Below, piece after piece: positions 1 through 7,700 of a stretch of 12,866 bases of DNA; position 1 is the stretch's first letter, and each line of letters begins with the position of its first letter. The notes below the pieces were generated by a model that saw only the letters and a program-made list of their open reading frames with translations, was not told where the DNA came from and did not search any database. The translations under genes and the position numbers were made by a program. The stretch is from Rhodospirillaceae bacterium (GTDB lineage: Bacteria; Pseudomonadota; Alphaproteobacteria; DSM-16000; Inquilinaceae), in the NCBI GenBank assembly GCA_020425485.1, contig JAGQRL010000171.1:1-12866 (forward strand), written 5' to 3'.

Positions 1-302
1 TCAACGCCTGCGGCCACCACCATGTGGCCCATATCGGCATCCTCGGGCTGGAGCGGGCGGGCCGCGAGAACTACCAGATCACGCTCGGCGGCGATCACAC
101 CGAAACGCTGGCGATCGGCGAGCGCGCCGGCCCCGGCTTCGATGCCGACCAGGTGGTGCCGGCCATCGAGCGGCTGGTGCACGCCTATCTGGCCCTGCGC
201 CAGGGCCCGGGGGAAACCTTCCTGATGGCGCTGCGCCGCCTCGGCCTGGCGCCGTTCAAGACCGCACTCTATGGCGAAGAGGATCGCACCCGTGCAGCAT
301 GA
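1..302 (+). CDS. cysI: Assimilatory sulfite (nitrite/sulfite) reductase, C-terminal end
   Basis: The gene enters from outside the window; its last 99 residues are read from base 3 to the TGA at 300-302. The product reduces sulfite to sulfide in the cytoplasm using siroheme and a [4Fe-4S] cluster. The visible part opens with NACGHHHVAHIGILGLE, the conserved segment after the last cluster cysteine pair. In this family that final cysteine, here the C of NAC, bridges the cluster and siroheme. The rest matches the ferredoxin-like closing domain (ITLGGD, FLMALRRLGLAPFK). The cysH start codon lies inside its last 32 bases, so the two are probably translationally coupled. Siroheme reductases of this family act on sulfite or nitrite; the cysH neighbour favours sulfite. 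Donor type cannot be told from this fragment. Confidence 0.9.
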   Translation, partial: NACGHHHVAHIGILGLERAGRENYQITLGGDHTETLAIGERAGPGFDADQVVPAIERLVHAYLALRQGPGETFLMALRRLGLAPFKTALYGEEDRTRAA

Positions 303-1050
303 TCCCGTAACCGCGACCGGCGGCCACGCGGCGGCCGGGGTTGGCTTGGCCCCCACGCGCCAGGACGGCGACGCCCTGGCCCTGCTGCGCAGCGCCATCG
401 TGCGCGACTTCCCCGGCCGCATCGCCCTGGTGTCGTCCTTCGGCGCGGACTCGGTGGTGCTGCTGCACATGGTGGCTGAGATCAATCCAGCCACCCCGGT
501 GCTGTTCAACGAAACCGGGATGCTGTTTGCCGAAACCCTGGCCTACCAGCGCGAGGTGGCGGCCGAGCTGGGGCTGACCAATGTGCGGCTGGTGCGCCCG
601 ACCCTGGCCAGCCTGTCGGCGGCCGACCCAAGCGGTACGCTGCATGCCACCGACACCGATGCCTGCTGCCACCTGCGCAAGGTGGTGCCGCTGAACCGAG
701 CGCTGGAGCCCTATGGTGCCTGGATCACCGGGCGCAAGCGCTTCCAGGCGCACACCCGCGCCGCGCTGCCCTTCGCCGAATACGATGAAGCCCGGCGGAT
801 CAAGCTGAACCCGCTGGCCAATTGGACGCTGCAGGACATCCGCGCCTACATGGTCGACCACGACCTGCCCCGCCATCCCCTGGTGGCGCGCGGCTATGGC
901 TCCATCGGCTGTGCGCCGTGCACCACGCCGGTGGCCGAAGGCGAAGACCCGCGCGCCGGGCGCTGGCGCAACCAGGACAAGACGGAATGCGGCATCCATT
1001 TCGTCGACGGCCGGGCCGTCCGCGTCGCCGCAGCGCAGCCGGGAGCCTGA
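271..1050 (+). CDS. cysH: Adenylyl-sulfate (APS/PAPS) reductase
   Basis: A 259-residue cytoplasmic enzyme that reduces activated sulfate (APS or PAPS) to sulfite with thioredoxin, feeding the sulfite reductase encoded just upstream. The nucleotide-binding loop is SSFGADS at residues 55-61. Cysteine pairs at 132-133 (DACCHLRKV) and 214/217 (CAPC) are the four ligands of the [4Fe-4S] cluster found in APS-type enzymes and absent from the E. coli PAPS type. The C-terminal ECGIHF places the catalytic cysteine at 240. Length is normal for the bacterial APS-reductase class. The ATG at 271 overlaps the preceding gene by 32 bases; the first 30 or so residues are not conserved-looking, so a later start is possible. 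The cluster cysteines favour APS as substrate, by family knowledge rather than by proof here. Confidence 0.95.
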   Translation: MAKRIAPVQHDPVTATGGHAAAGVGLAPTRQDGDALALLRSAIVRDFPGRIALVSSFGADSVVLLHMVAEINPATPVLFNETGMLFAETLAYQREVAAELGLTNVRLVRPTLASLSAADPSGTLHATDTDACCHLRKVVPLNRALEPYGAWITGRKRFQAHTRAALPFAEYDEARRIKLNPLANWTLQDIRAYMVDHDLPRHPLVARGYGSIGCAPCTTPVAEGEDPRAGRWRNQDKTECGIHFVDGRAVRVAAAQPGA

Positions 1051-1055
1051 CGCCC

Positions 1056-1493
1056 ATGCCCTTGGTCACGCCAGCCGGCTTCGCACCGGTGGAGCCGCTG
1101 GCGTTTGCCGCGGCGGATGCCTTGCCGGAGGGGGGCGGAGCGGCCATCGACCTGTCCAACGATGCCGATCCGCGGCCGCTGGCGGTGCTGTTCGACCGCA
1201 TCGCGCTGATCCGCATCGCCTTCCCCAGCTCCGGCGACGGCCGCGGCTTCAGCCTGGCGCGCCGGCTGCGCCAACTGGGCTTTCGCGGCCGGCTGCGCGC
1301 CCATGGCCATGTGATCAGCGACCAGTTCCGCTACGCGCTGGACTGCGGCTTCGACGAGGTGGAGATCGACGACAATCTCGCCGCCCGCCAGCCCGAAGCC
1401 CATTGGCGCCTGGCGGACCGGCCGCAGCGAACCTATCGCGACAAGCTGTCCCGGCGCCCGGAAGCCGGTGCCGCCGATGGCGCGGCAGCCTGA
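1056..1493 (+). CDS. DUF934 family protein associated with sulfite reduction
   Basis: A 145-residue protein of the DUF934 family (COG3749), often annotated as an oxidoreductase probably involved in sulfite reduction; its biochemical role is unknown. The family signature is visible: the run FPSSGDGRGFSLARRLRQLG, then RLRAHGHVISDQFRYALDCGFDEVEID. No cofactor motif or conserved cysteine pair is obvious, and it is soluble. The ATG at 1056 lies 5 bases after the cysH stop, so it should be cotranscribed with cysI-cysH. Genes of this family normally sit beside the alphaproteobacterial nitrite/sulfite reductase; here it comes last, after cysH. Its reading frame stays open upstream within cysH, but only the part from 1056 resembles the family. 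Confidence 0.88.
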   Translation: MPLVTPAGFAPVEPLAFAAADALPEGGGAAIDLSNDADPRPLAVLFDRIALIRIAFPSSGDGRGFSLARRLRQLGFRGRLRAHGHVISDQFRYALDCGFDEVEIDDNLAARQPEAHWRLADRPQRTYRDKLSRRPEAGAADGAAA

Positions 1494-1527
1494 GGCGGCC
1501 CCCGCCAGCCGACCCAAGACCCGCGCC

Positions 1528-1644
1528 CAAGCAGCCCGAAGGGCGGTTGCGCAGAGACCCCGCGCTCAAGTAGCCCGAAGGGCGGTAGCGCCGGAAAAAT
1601 CCGCTCAAGTAGCCCGAAGGGCGATAGCGCTGAGAAAACTCTTC
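1528..1644. repeat. Three tandem 39-bp hairpin repeats
   Basis: Three direct copies with exact 39-base spacing begin at 1528, 1567 and 1606. Each contains CAAG(C/T)AGCCCGAAGGGCG, whose core GCCC-GAA-GGGC is a perfect small hairpin. In the first two copies GCGC-type bases flank the core on both sides and could extend the stem across small internal loops. Copies diverge most in their last 15 bases. They lie between the cys operon and tRNA-Ala and have no spacers, so they are not a CRISPR. They could act as a transcription end, a processing site or a REP-like element. Function is not established. Confidence 0.8.
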
Positions 1645-1709
1645 CGAAGTGTTGAGTCGAACCCAGGTAGCGGGCCGTCGCAGCATAGCTGCTCCGGCAT
1701 TCTCCGCTC

Positions 1710-1732
1710 AAAACCGTCCCCCGGACGGTTTT
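1710..1732. terminator. Bidirectional hairpin terminator downstream of tRNA-Ala
   Basis: A perfect 10-bp stem (AAAACCGTCC with GGACGGTTTT) closes a CCC loop. A and T runs at the two ends give four U residues whichever strand is read. It lies 26 bases beyond the 3' end of the minus-strand tRNA gene and also faces transcription arriving from the cys operon. Confidence 0.65.
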
Positions 1733-1758
1733 GCCGGCGTGCCGCCGGACGCTGCGAA

Positions 1759-1834
<76 letters not shown>

Positions 1835-1923
1835 ACACGCGGCCGGCTGCTGCCGGTCGACCCGCCCCCGGTTGCCCGGCACACGGCCACGCCGGTTGGG
1901 TCCGGCGGCTGGGCGAGACCCGC

Positions 1924-1953
1924 GATATAGGTGTCCGCCCGCCGCTCTGTCAA
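1924..1953 (-). promoter_or_regulatory. Candidate sigma70 promoter for tRNA-Ala
   Basis: On the minus strand a perfect -35 TTGACA (1953-1948) is followed after 18 bases by TATATC (1929-1924) as a possible -10. Initiation near 1917 would give a leader of about 80 nt before the tRNA. The -10 is imperfect and the leader rather long. Confidence 0.5.
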
Positions 1954-2052
1954 GGCGCGCCCGCCGGGGCCGGACTTGCCGCAACGCAGGTGTCGCTATA
2001 GCTTGGCGCCGCGCCACCGTGGCGCCTCTCCCACGTCGCCGAAGGCATTGCC

Positions 2053-2349
2053 ATGCTGTCGCTCTACCACCTGATCGACACCGTCCTGGAGATCTATTCG
2101 ATCATCGTCATCGCTTGGGTGATTCTGAGCTGGCTGGTCGCCTTCAACGTGCTCAACACCCACAACCGCTTCGTCTATGTGGTGGGCGACGCGCTCAACC
2201 GGTTGACGGAACCGGCGCTGGCCCCCTTCCGGCGCATCATCCCCTCCTTCGGCGGCATCGACATCTCGCCGCTCGCCCTGCTGCTGGCGATCTTCTTCCT
2301 GCGCATGCTGCTGAGGGAGTACTGGCCGGGCATCGGCTTTGGCATCTGA
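2053..2349 (+). CDS. yggT: YggT family integral membrane protein
   Basis: A 98-residue inner-membrane protein of the YggT family (PF02325). Two hydrophobic segments are visible, about residues 9-32 and 71-88. They flank the family hallmark EPALAPFRRIIPSFGGIDISPL at residues 53-74. The molecular role of bacterial YggT is unsettled; osmotic-stress and cell-division-related functions have been proposed for relatives. A weak Shine-Dalgarno (GAAGG) precedes the ATG. A possible TATAGC -10 lies near 1997-2002, without a convincing -35. The next gene overlaps its last 11 bases, and the yggT-DUF167 pairing is common in proteobacteria, so the two are probably cotranscribed. Confidence 0.9.
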   Translation: MLSLYHLIDTVLEIYSIIVIAWVILSWLVAFNVLNTHNRFVYVVGDALNRLTEPALAPFRRIIPSFGGIDISPLALLLAIFFLRMLLREYWPGIGFGI

Positions 2350-2692
2350 GGCACCGTCGCCTGCCTGCCCACCCTGGGCGTCGCCCACCGCCGACGGCCT
2401 GCTGGTGAGCCTGCGGGTGACCCCAAAGGCAGGCCGCAACGCCATCCAGGGGGTGGCGGTGGATGCGGCCGGCAAGCCGGCACTGCAGGTCCGGGTGACG
2501 GCACCGCCGGAAGACGGCAAGGCCAACGCCGCGGTGGTGAAGCTGCTGGCGGCGGAATGGCGGATCGCCAAGTCGCGGCTGAAGATCGTCGCCGGCGCCA
2601 CCGACCGGCGCAAGACCGTCTGCGTGGACGGCGACCCGGACGACGCCGCCGCCACCCTCGACGCATGGGCGCGCACGCACCACCTGTGCTAG
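2339..2692 (+). CDS. yggU: DUF167 (YggU family) protein
   Basis: A 117-residue soluble protein of the DUF167/YggU family (PF02594), a small alpha/beta fold with no assigned function. Diagnostic features are LLVSLRVTPKAGRNAI at residues 21-36, then TAPPEDGKANAAVVKLLA at 54-71 and the C-terminal LKIVAGATDRRKTV strand region. The start is taken as TTG at 2339 because no ATG or GTG lies before the conserved domain and it overlaps the yggT stop by 11 bases, as expected for coupling. A GTG at about 2405 would cut into the first strand. The N-terminal 19 residues are low in conservation. Confidence 0.88.
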   Translation: MASEAPSPACPPWASPTADGLLVSLRVTPKAGRNAIQGVAVDAAGKPALQVRVTAPPEDGKANAAVVKLLAAEWRIAKSRLKIVAGATDRRKTVCVDGDPDDAAATLDAWARTHHLC

Positions 2693-2792
2693 GGCTTCGT
2701 CGCCTTCGGCGACATCGGATCCGGCCCGCTCTGCCATCCGCCCTGCGGCGCCGAAGCACGGCACAGCGAGATCGGGAAGGACACGGGCGACC

Positions 2793-3503
2793 ATGTTCGA
2801 CGACTTCGGCCATCTGCTCGCCGCCGCGGTGGTGTTCCTGGGCTTGCATATGGTGCCGGCGCGGGCCGGCGTGCGCGACTGGCTGATCGGGCTGGTCGGC
2901 CGCCGCGGCTACATGGCGGCGTTCTCGGTGCTGGCGCTGGCGGCCCTGGTGGCCCTGGTGACGGCCTTCAACCACGCCCCCTACGGCCCGGTGCTGTGGA
3001 ATTTCGGCGAGCTGGGCAGCATCGTCGCGGTGGCGGTGATGCCAGTGGCCTTCGTGCTGCTGGTGGCCGGCGTGTCCGCCCCCAACCCGACGGCGGCAAC
3101 GGCCAACGACGGCCCGCCCAAGGTCGGCCCGGCCACCGGGGCGATGCGCATCACCCGCCATCCGGTGATGTGGGCGCTGGCGCTGTGGGCCGGCACCCAT
3201 CTGCTCGCCAATGGCGAGCTGCGCGCGGTCATCCTCTTCGGCACGCTGGCCGCCCTGGCGCTGGCCGGCATCCACACCATCGATGCCAAGACCCGCGCCC
3301 GCAATCCCCTGGTGTACCAGGTGCTGGAAGCGGAAACCTCGCGCTGGCCCTTCGCTGCCATTTTGGCCGGCCGGCAAAGCCTTGGCGCTGCCGTACGCGA
3401 GATCGGCTGGCCGCGCCTGGCGGTGGCCCTGGTGCTGTACGCGGCAATCCTGCACTTGCACCCATGGGCGTTTGGCGTGTACGCAATACCAACAACTCTT
3501 TAG
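2793..3503 (+). CDS. NnrU family membrane protein
   Basis: A 236-residue polytopic membrane protein of the NnrU family (PF07298). NnrU was named from denitrification regulons of alphaproteobacteria, and the family is related to plant zeta-carotene isomerase Z-ISO. Hydrophobic stretches lie near residues 7-21, 41-58, 76-94, 125-138, 144-162 and 209-224. The conserved segment MRITRHPVMWALALWAGTHL (about 118-137) holds histidines 123 and 136, and a third is at 19 in FLGLHMVPA; such histidines suggest heme or metal binding in relatives. The ATG follows a GGGAAGG-type ribosome site. No denitrification genes are visible nearby, so a nitrogen-oxide role should not be assumed. Confidence 0.85.
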   Translation: MFDDFGHLLAAAVVFLGLHMVPARAGVRDWLIGLVGRRGYMAAFSVLALAALVALVTAFNHAPYGPVLWNFGELGSIVAVAVMPVAFVLLVAGVSAPNPTAATANDGPPKVGPATGAMRITRHPVMWALALWAGTHLLANGELRAVILFGTLAALALAGIHTIDAKTRARNPLVYQVLEAETSRWPFAAILAGRQSLGAAVREIGWPRLAVALVLYAAILHLHPWAFGVYAIPTTL

Positions 3504-3564
3504 AGAATACGCGCGAGCTAGGTTGTCAAAATGCGAGCCTGCCGGCGCGCAAGAGGAGCGTGCC

Positions 3565-4425
3565 ATGAAGCTCGAAGTGATTTCCCGCCAGCCTGACTAC
3601 CCCAATGCCGCACCGCCGCTGCTGTTCATCCACGGTGCCAACAGCGGCGCCTGGGTGTGGGAACAGCACTTTCTGGGCGACATGGCCGAGCGCGGCTTCG
3701 AGGCCCATGCGCTGAGCCTGCGCGGCCATGGCGAAAGCGACGGCCGGGTCTACCTGCCGTTCTGGTCGCTGAATGACTTCCTGGAAGACGTTGACCAGGT
3801 GGTGGCGACGCTCGATGCGCCGCCCATCCTGATCGGCCACTCCATGGGCGGCATGATCGCCCAGAAGTACCTGCAGTATGGCCCCGTCGCCGGTGCGGTG
3901 CTGATGGGCTCGGTGCCGCCGCTGGGGCTGGTCCACACCGGCTTCGACATGGCGTGCCGCAATCCGCTGCTGTTCCACCAGATCTCGCTGGTGCAGATGT
4001 TCGGCCCGATCTTCCCGTGGGCGGACAGCACGGTGCGCCAGATGCTGTTTTCCGATGCCATGCCGGAAGCGGAAATCACCCGCCTGATGGCCCATTGGCA
4101 GCCGGAAAGCATGCGTGCGGCCATGGACATGATGTGGGGCGAGCCGCCGTGGCACCGCCACAACACCGTGCCGGTGCTGGCGCTGGGCACCGAAGAGGAC
4201 AAGTTCACCCCGCCGAACCTGGTGGAGGCGACGGCGCGCCACTACCACGGCGACGTGCGCATCCTTTCGGGCATCGGCCACGCCATGATGCTGGAGCCGG
4301 GCTGGCGGCAGGTGACCGACGCCATTGCCGACTGGGTGGACGACCACTTCCTGCAGGGCTCCGAGCCTGCGGCGGTGGGCACCGGTGCGGTGGAATACGC
4401 CATCGCCGCCTCCGCCCCCGCCTAG
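3565..4425 (+). CDS. Alpha/beta hydrolase
   Basis: A 286-residue cytoplasmic alpha/beta-hydrolase, probably a carboxylester or lysophospholipase-type hydrolase; the substrate is unknown. The oxyanion-hole motif HGANSGAW begins at residue 23, followed by SLRGHGESDG (51-60). The nucleophile elbow GHSMGG puts the catalytic serine at 93. Asp212 in GTEEDKF and His239 in GIGHAMM complete the probable triad. The reading frame is open far upstream, but the ATG at 3565 has a good AAGAGGAG ribosome site (3551-3558) and gives a normal-length protein. The 61-base gap after the NnrU gene leaves room for its own promoter. No signal peptide is seen. Confidence 0.88.
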   Translation: MKLEVISRQPDYPNAAPPLLFIHGANSGAWVWEQHFLGDMAERGFEAHALSLRGHGESDGRVYLPFWSLNDFLEDVDQVVATLDAPPILIGHSMGGMIAQKYLQYGPVAGAVLMGSVPPLGLVHTGFDMACRNPLLFHQISLVQMFGPIFPWADSTVRQMLFSDAMPEAEITRLMAHWQPESMRAAMDMMWGEPPWHRHNTVPVLALGTEEDKFTPPNLVEATARHYHGDVRILSGIGHAMMLEPGWRQVTDAIADWVDDHFLQGSEPAAVGTGAVEYAIAASAPA

Positions 4426-4746
4426 AAGCTCTTCCCTTATAGCGGACTAGGGTCCGGCCCCCTCGTCACCAGGGCGGGGGCCGCCGTCCACCGGCGCCGG
4501 CACATGCCGGGCCGCGGCAATATCGCCCCTGCCGCCCCGGTTCGGCCGCATCGCCGCCGTGCGAGGTGCTGCGATCGCCGATGAACCCCACCATTGGGGC
4601 TCTCCGTCCCAAGGTCTGCCACAAATTGGGTCGACGATCCCTTTGACTTCTGGTTGGAATGACCGGCAGGCAAGGATCCACGTTGCCCAGGCCACGGTTC
4701 GCCAAGAAGGCCGGGTAGTGTGATTTATGAGGGGAGACTAAGAGGC
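4426..4746. other. Intergenic region between hydrolase and PPC-repeat gene
   Basis: This 321-base gap holds no convincing gene. Near its left end is a GC-rich inverted repeat (CGGCCCCC at 4455-4462 with GGGGGCCG at 4476-4483), followed by a palindrome CCGGCA-CA-TGCCGG at 4497-4510. Neither has a T tail, so they are weak candidates for the end of the hydrolase transcript. A TTGACT at 4643-4648 resembles a -35 box but has no matching -10 at normal spacing. The region just before the next gene is less GC-rich. Confidence 0.5.
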
Positions 4747-7700
4747 ATGCGTCATACCTGTTCATGGGCCCTGGTCCCGGTGATCAGTATCGGGCTCGGC
4801 GGCACCGCGCTCGCGGACGACTATCCAAATCACGCCGGCACCAACGGCATCATCTACCCCGGGCAATCCGTGTACGGCACGCTGGAGAACGGTAGCGACC
4901 AGGATTGGTTCGCCATCGACCTGCAGGCCGGCATGTCCGTGACCTTGGACCTGGAAGGCCAGCGCACCAACCGGGGCTCGCTGGGCGACCCGCTGCTGGC
5001 CGTCTACGACGTCAACAACCGGGAAATCGGCCGCAACGATGACGGCGGCGAAGGCTTCAATTCGCGCCTCACCCTCACAGCACCCTATACGGGCCGGTTC
5101 TTCGTCAGTGCTCAGTCCTTCGGGTCGAGCACCGGCACCTATACGCTGACCGCCAGCGGCGTCGGCGGCGGCGCTCCGGTGGCGTATGACGACTACCCGG
5201 CCACCCCCGGCACCAGCGGCCGCGTGATGGTGCCCGGCCAGATCACCGGCAACCTGGAAAACGGCAACGACGAGGACTGGTTCGCCGTCCAGCTCAACGC
5301 CGGCCAGACCATCACCATCAGCCTGGAAGGCCAGCCGACCAATGCCGGCTCGCTGTCCGATCCGCTGCTCGGCGTCTATGACGGCTACGGCAACCAGATC
5401 GACCGCAACGACGACGGCGGCCAGGGCTTCAACTCGCTGCTCACCTTCACCGCCCCGCAGTCGGGCACCTACTTCCTCGGCGCCGGCTCCTTCGGCAACA
5501 ACGCCGGCACCTACATGATGCGGGTGACCGGCCAGCAGCCGGTGGTGCAGGACGACTTCCCGTCGAACCCGCAGACCAACGGCCGGCTGAACGTGCCGGG
5601 GCAGACCGGCGGCAACCTGGAAACCGGCGACGATCAGGACTGGTTCGCCGTGCAGCTTCAGCCCGGCGCGCCGGTGATCTTCGACCTGGAAGGCCAGCGC
5701 ACCAACCGCGGCACCCTGGGCGACCCGTACCTGCGCATCTTCGATCAGTACGGCACCGAGCTGGACCGCAACGATGACGGCGGCGAGGGCTTCAATTCCC
5801 GCCTGCAGTTCATCGCCCCGCAATACGGCACCTACTTCGTGTCGGCCGGCTCCTTCGGCGCCTCCACCGGCACCTATACGCTGACCGCATCCGGTGGCGC
5901 CCCGCCGCCGCCCCAGGACGACTATCCGTCGACGCCGCAGACCAACGGCCGGCTCAACGTGCCGGGCCAGACCACCGGCAACCTGGAAACCGGCGACGAT
6001 CAGGACTGGTTCGCCGTGCAGCTTCAGCCGGGCGCGCCGGTGACCTTCGATCTGGAAGGCCAGCGCACCAACCGCGGCAGCCTGGGCGACCCGTACCTGC
6101 GCATCTTCGACCAGTTCGGCACCGAGCTGGACCGCAACGACGACGGCGGCGAGGGCTTCAATTCCCGCCTGCAGTTCGTCGCCCCGCAATACGGCACCTA
6201 CTTCGTGTCGGCCGGCTCCTTCGGCGGCTCCACGGGCACCTACACGCTGACCGCGTCCGGTGGCGCCCCGCCGCCGCCCCAGGACGACTACCCGAACACG
6301 CCGCAGACCCACGGCCGGGTGAACGTGCCGGGCTCGATCACCGGCAACCTGGAGACCGGCGATGACCAGGATTGGTTCGCCGTGCAGCTTCAGCCGGGCA
6401 TGCAGGTGACCATCGACCTGGAAGGCCAGCCGACCAACCGCGGCAGCCTGAGCGATCCGCTGCTGCGGGTGTACGACCAGTACGGCAGCGAGGTTGCCGC
6501 CAACGACGACGGCGGCGATGGCTTCAACTCCCGTCTGCAGTTCGTGGCCCCCGGCCCCGGCACCTACTTCCTCGGCGCCGGTTCCTTCGGCAACAACGCC
6601 GGCACCTACACCCTGACGGTGACCGGGTCCGCCCCGCCGCCGCCCCAGGACGACTATCCGGCGACGCCGCAGACCACGGGCCGGGTGAACGCGCCCGGTG
6701 CCACCAACGGCAACCTGGAAACCGGCGACGACGAAGACTGGTTCGCCGTACAGCTCCAGGCCGGTGCTGCCTACACCATCGATCTGGAAGGCGAGCGCAC
6801 CAACCGCGGCAGCCTGGGCGATCCCCTGCTGGTCGTCTACGACAGCTTCGGCAACGAGATCGGCCGCAACGACGATGGCGGCGAGGGCTTCAACTCCCGC
6901 CTCGACCTGACCGTGCCGTCTTCGGGCACCTACTTCCTCGGCGCCCGTTCCTTCGGCTCCAGCTCCGGCACCTACACCCTGACGGTGACCGGTGGCGCCC
7001 CGCCGGCTCCGCAGGACGACTATCCGGCGACGCCGCAGACCACGGGCCGGGTGAACGCGCCGGGCTCCACCACCGGCAACCTGGAAACCGGCGACGACGA
7101 GGACTGGTTCGCCGTGCAGCTCCAGGCCGGGGCCGCCTACACCATCGACCTGGAAGGCGAGCGCACCAACCGCGGCAGCCTGGGCGATCCCCTGCTGGTC
7201 GTCTACGACAGCTTCGGCAGCGAGATCGGCCGCAACGACGACGGCGGCGAGGGCTTCAACTCGCGGCTCGACCTGACCGTGCCGTCTTCGGGCACCTACT
7301 TCATCGGTGCCCGTTCCTTCGGCGCCAGCACCGGCACCTACACCTTGACGGTGGCGGGTGGCGCTCCGCCGGCTCCGCAGGACGACTTCGCCGACAACCC
7401 CGGCACCACGGGCCAGGCGTTCCCCGGCAACCCGACCACCGGCAACCTGGAGAGCGGTGACGACCACGACTGGTTCCGTGCCGATCTGCAGGCCGGCATC
7501 ACCTACACCATCGACCTGGAAGGCCAGCCGACCAACCGCGGCAGCCTGGGCGATCCGCTGCTCACCCTGTTCGACGGTTCGGGCAACCAGGTGGGCCGCA
7601 ACGATGACGGCGGCGAGGGCTTCAACTCCCGCCTCACCTTCACCCCCACCACCTCCGGCACCTACTTCATCGATGCCGGATCGTTCGGCTCGTCGGCCGG

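Noticed and set aside
1528..1644. CRISPR array
   Set aside because: The 39-base units are contiguous tandem copies with no unique spacers, and no cas genes are near.
2699..2713. Terminator after the DUF167 gene
   Set aside because: GTCGCC-TTC-GGCGAC is a small hairpin with no T run; it could be chance in GC-rich DNA.
2175..3566. A 463-codon minus-strand frame opposite yggT, DUF167 and NnrU
   Set aside because: It lies antisense to three recognisable genes, is rich in Arg, His and Gln, and matches no known protein; high GC suppresses stops in such frames.
4643..4671. Sigma70 promoter for the PPC-repeat gene
   Set aside because: TTGACT is a reasonable -35, but the positions for a -10 at 16-19 bases are GC-rich and unlike TATAAT.
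4437..4765. Overlapping minus-strand frames of 78-99 codons in the gap before the PPC gene
   Set aside because: They have no family likeness, no clear ribosome site, and run into the start of the PPC gene.
4762..7467. A 901-codon open frame on the minus strand across the PPC-repeat gene
   Set aside because: It is the antisense shadow of a repetitive GC-rich gene: the plus-strand product has a signal peptide, conserved domains and a ribosome site, while the minus frame has repetitive Val/Gly/Ala/Arg-rich composition and no family likeness.
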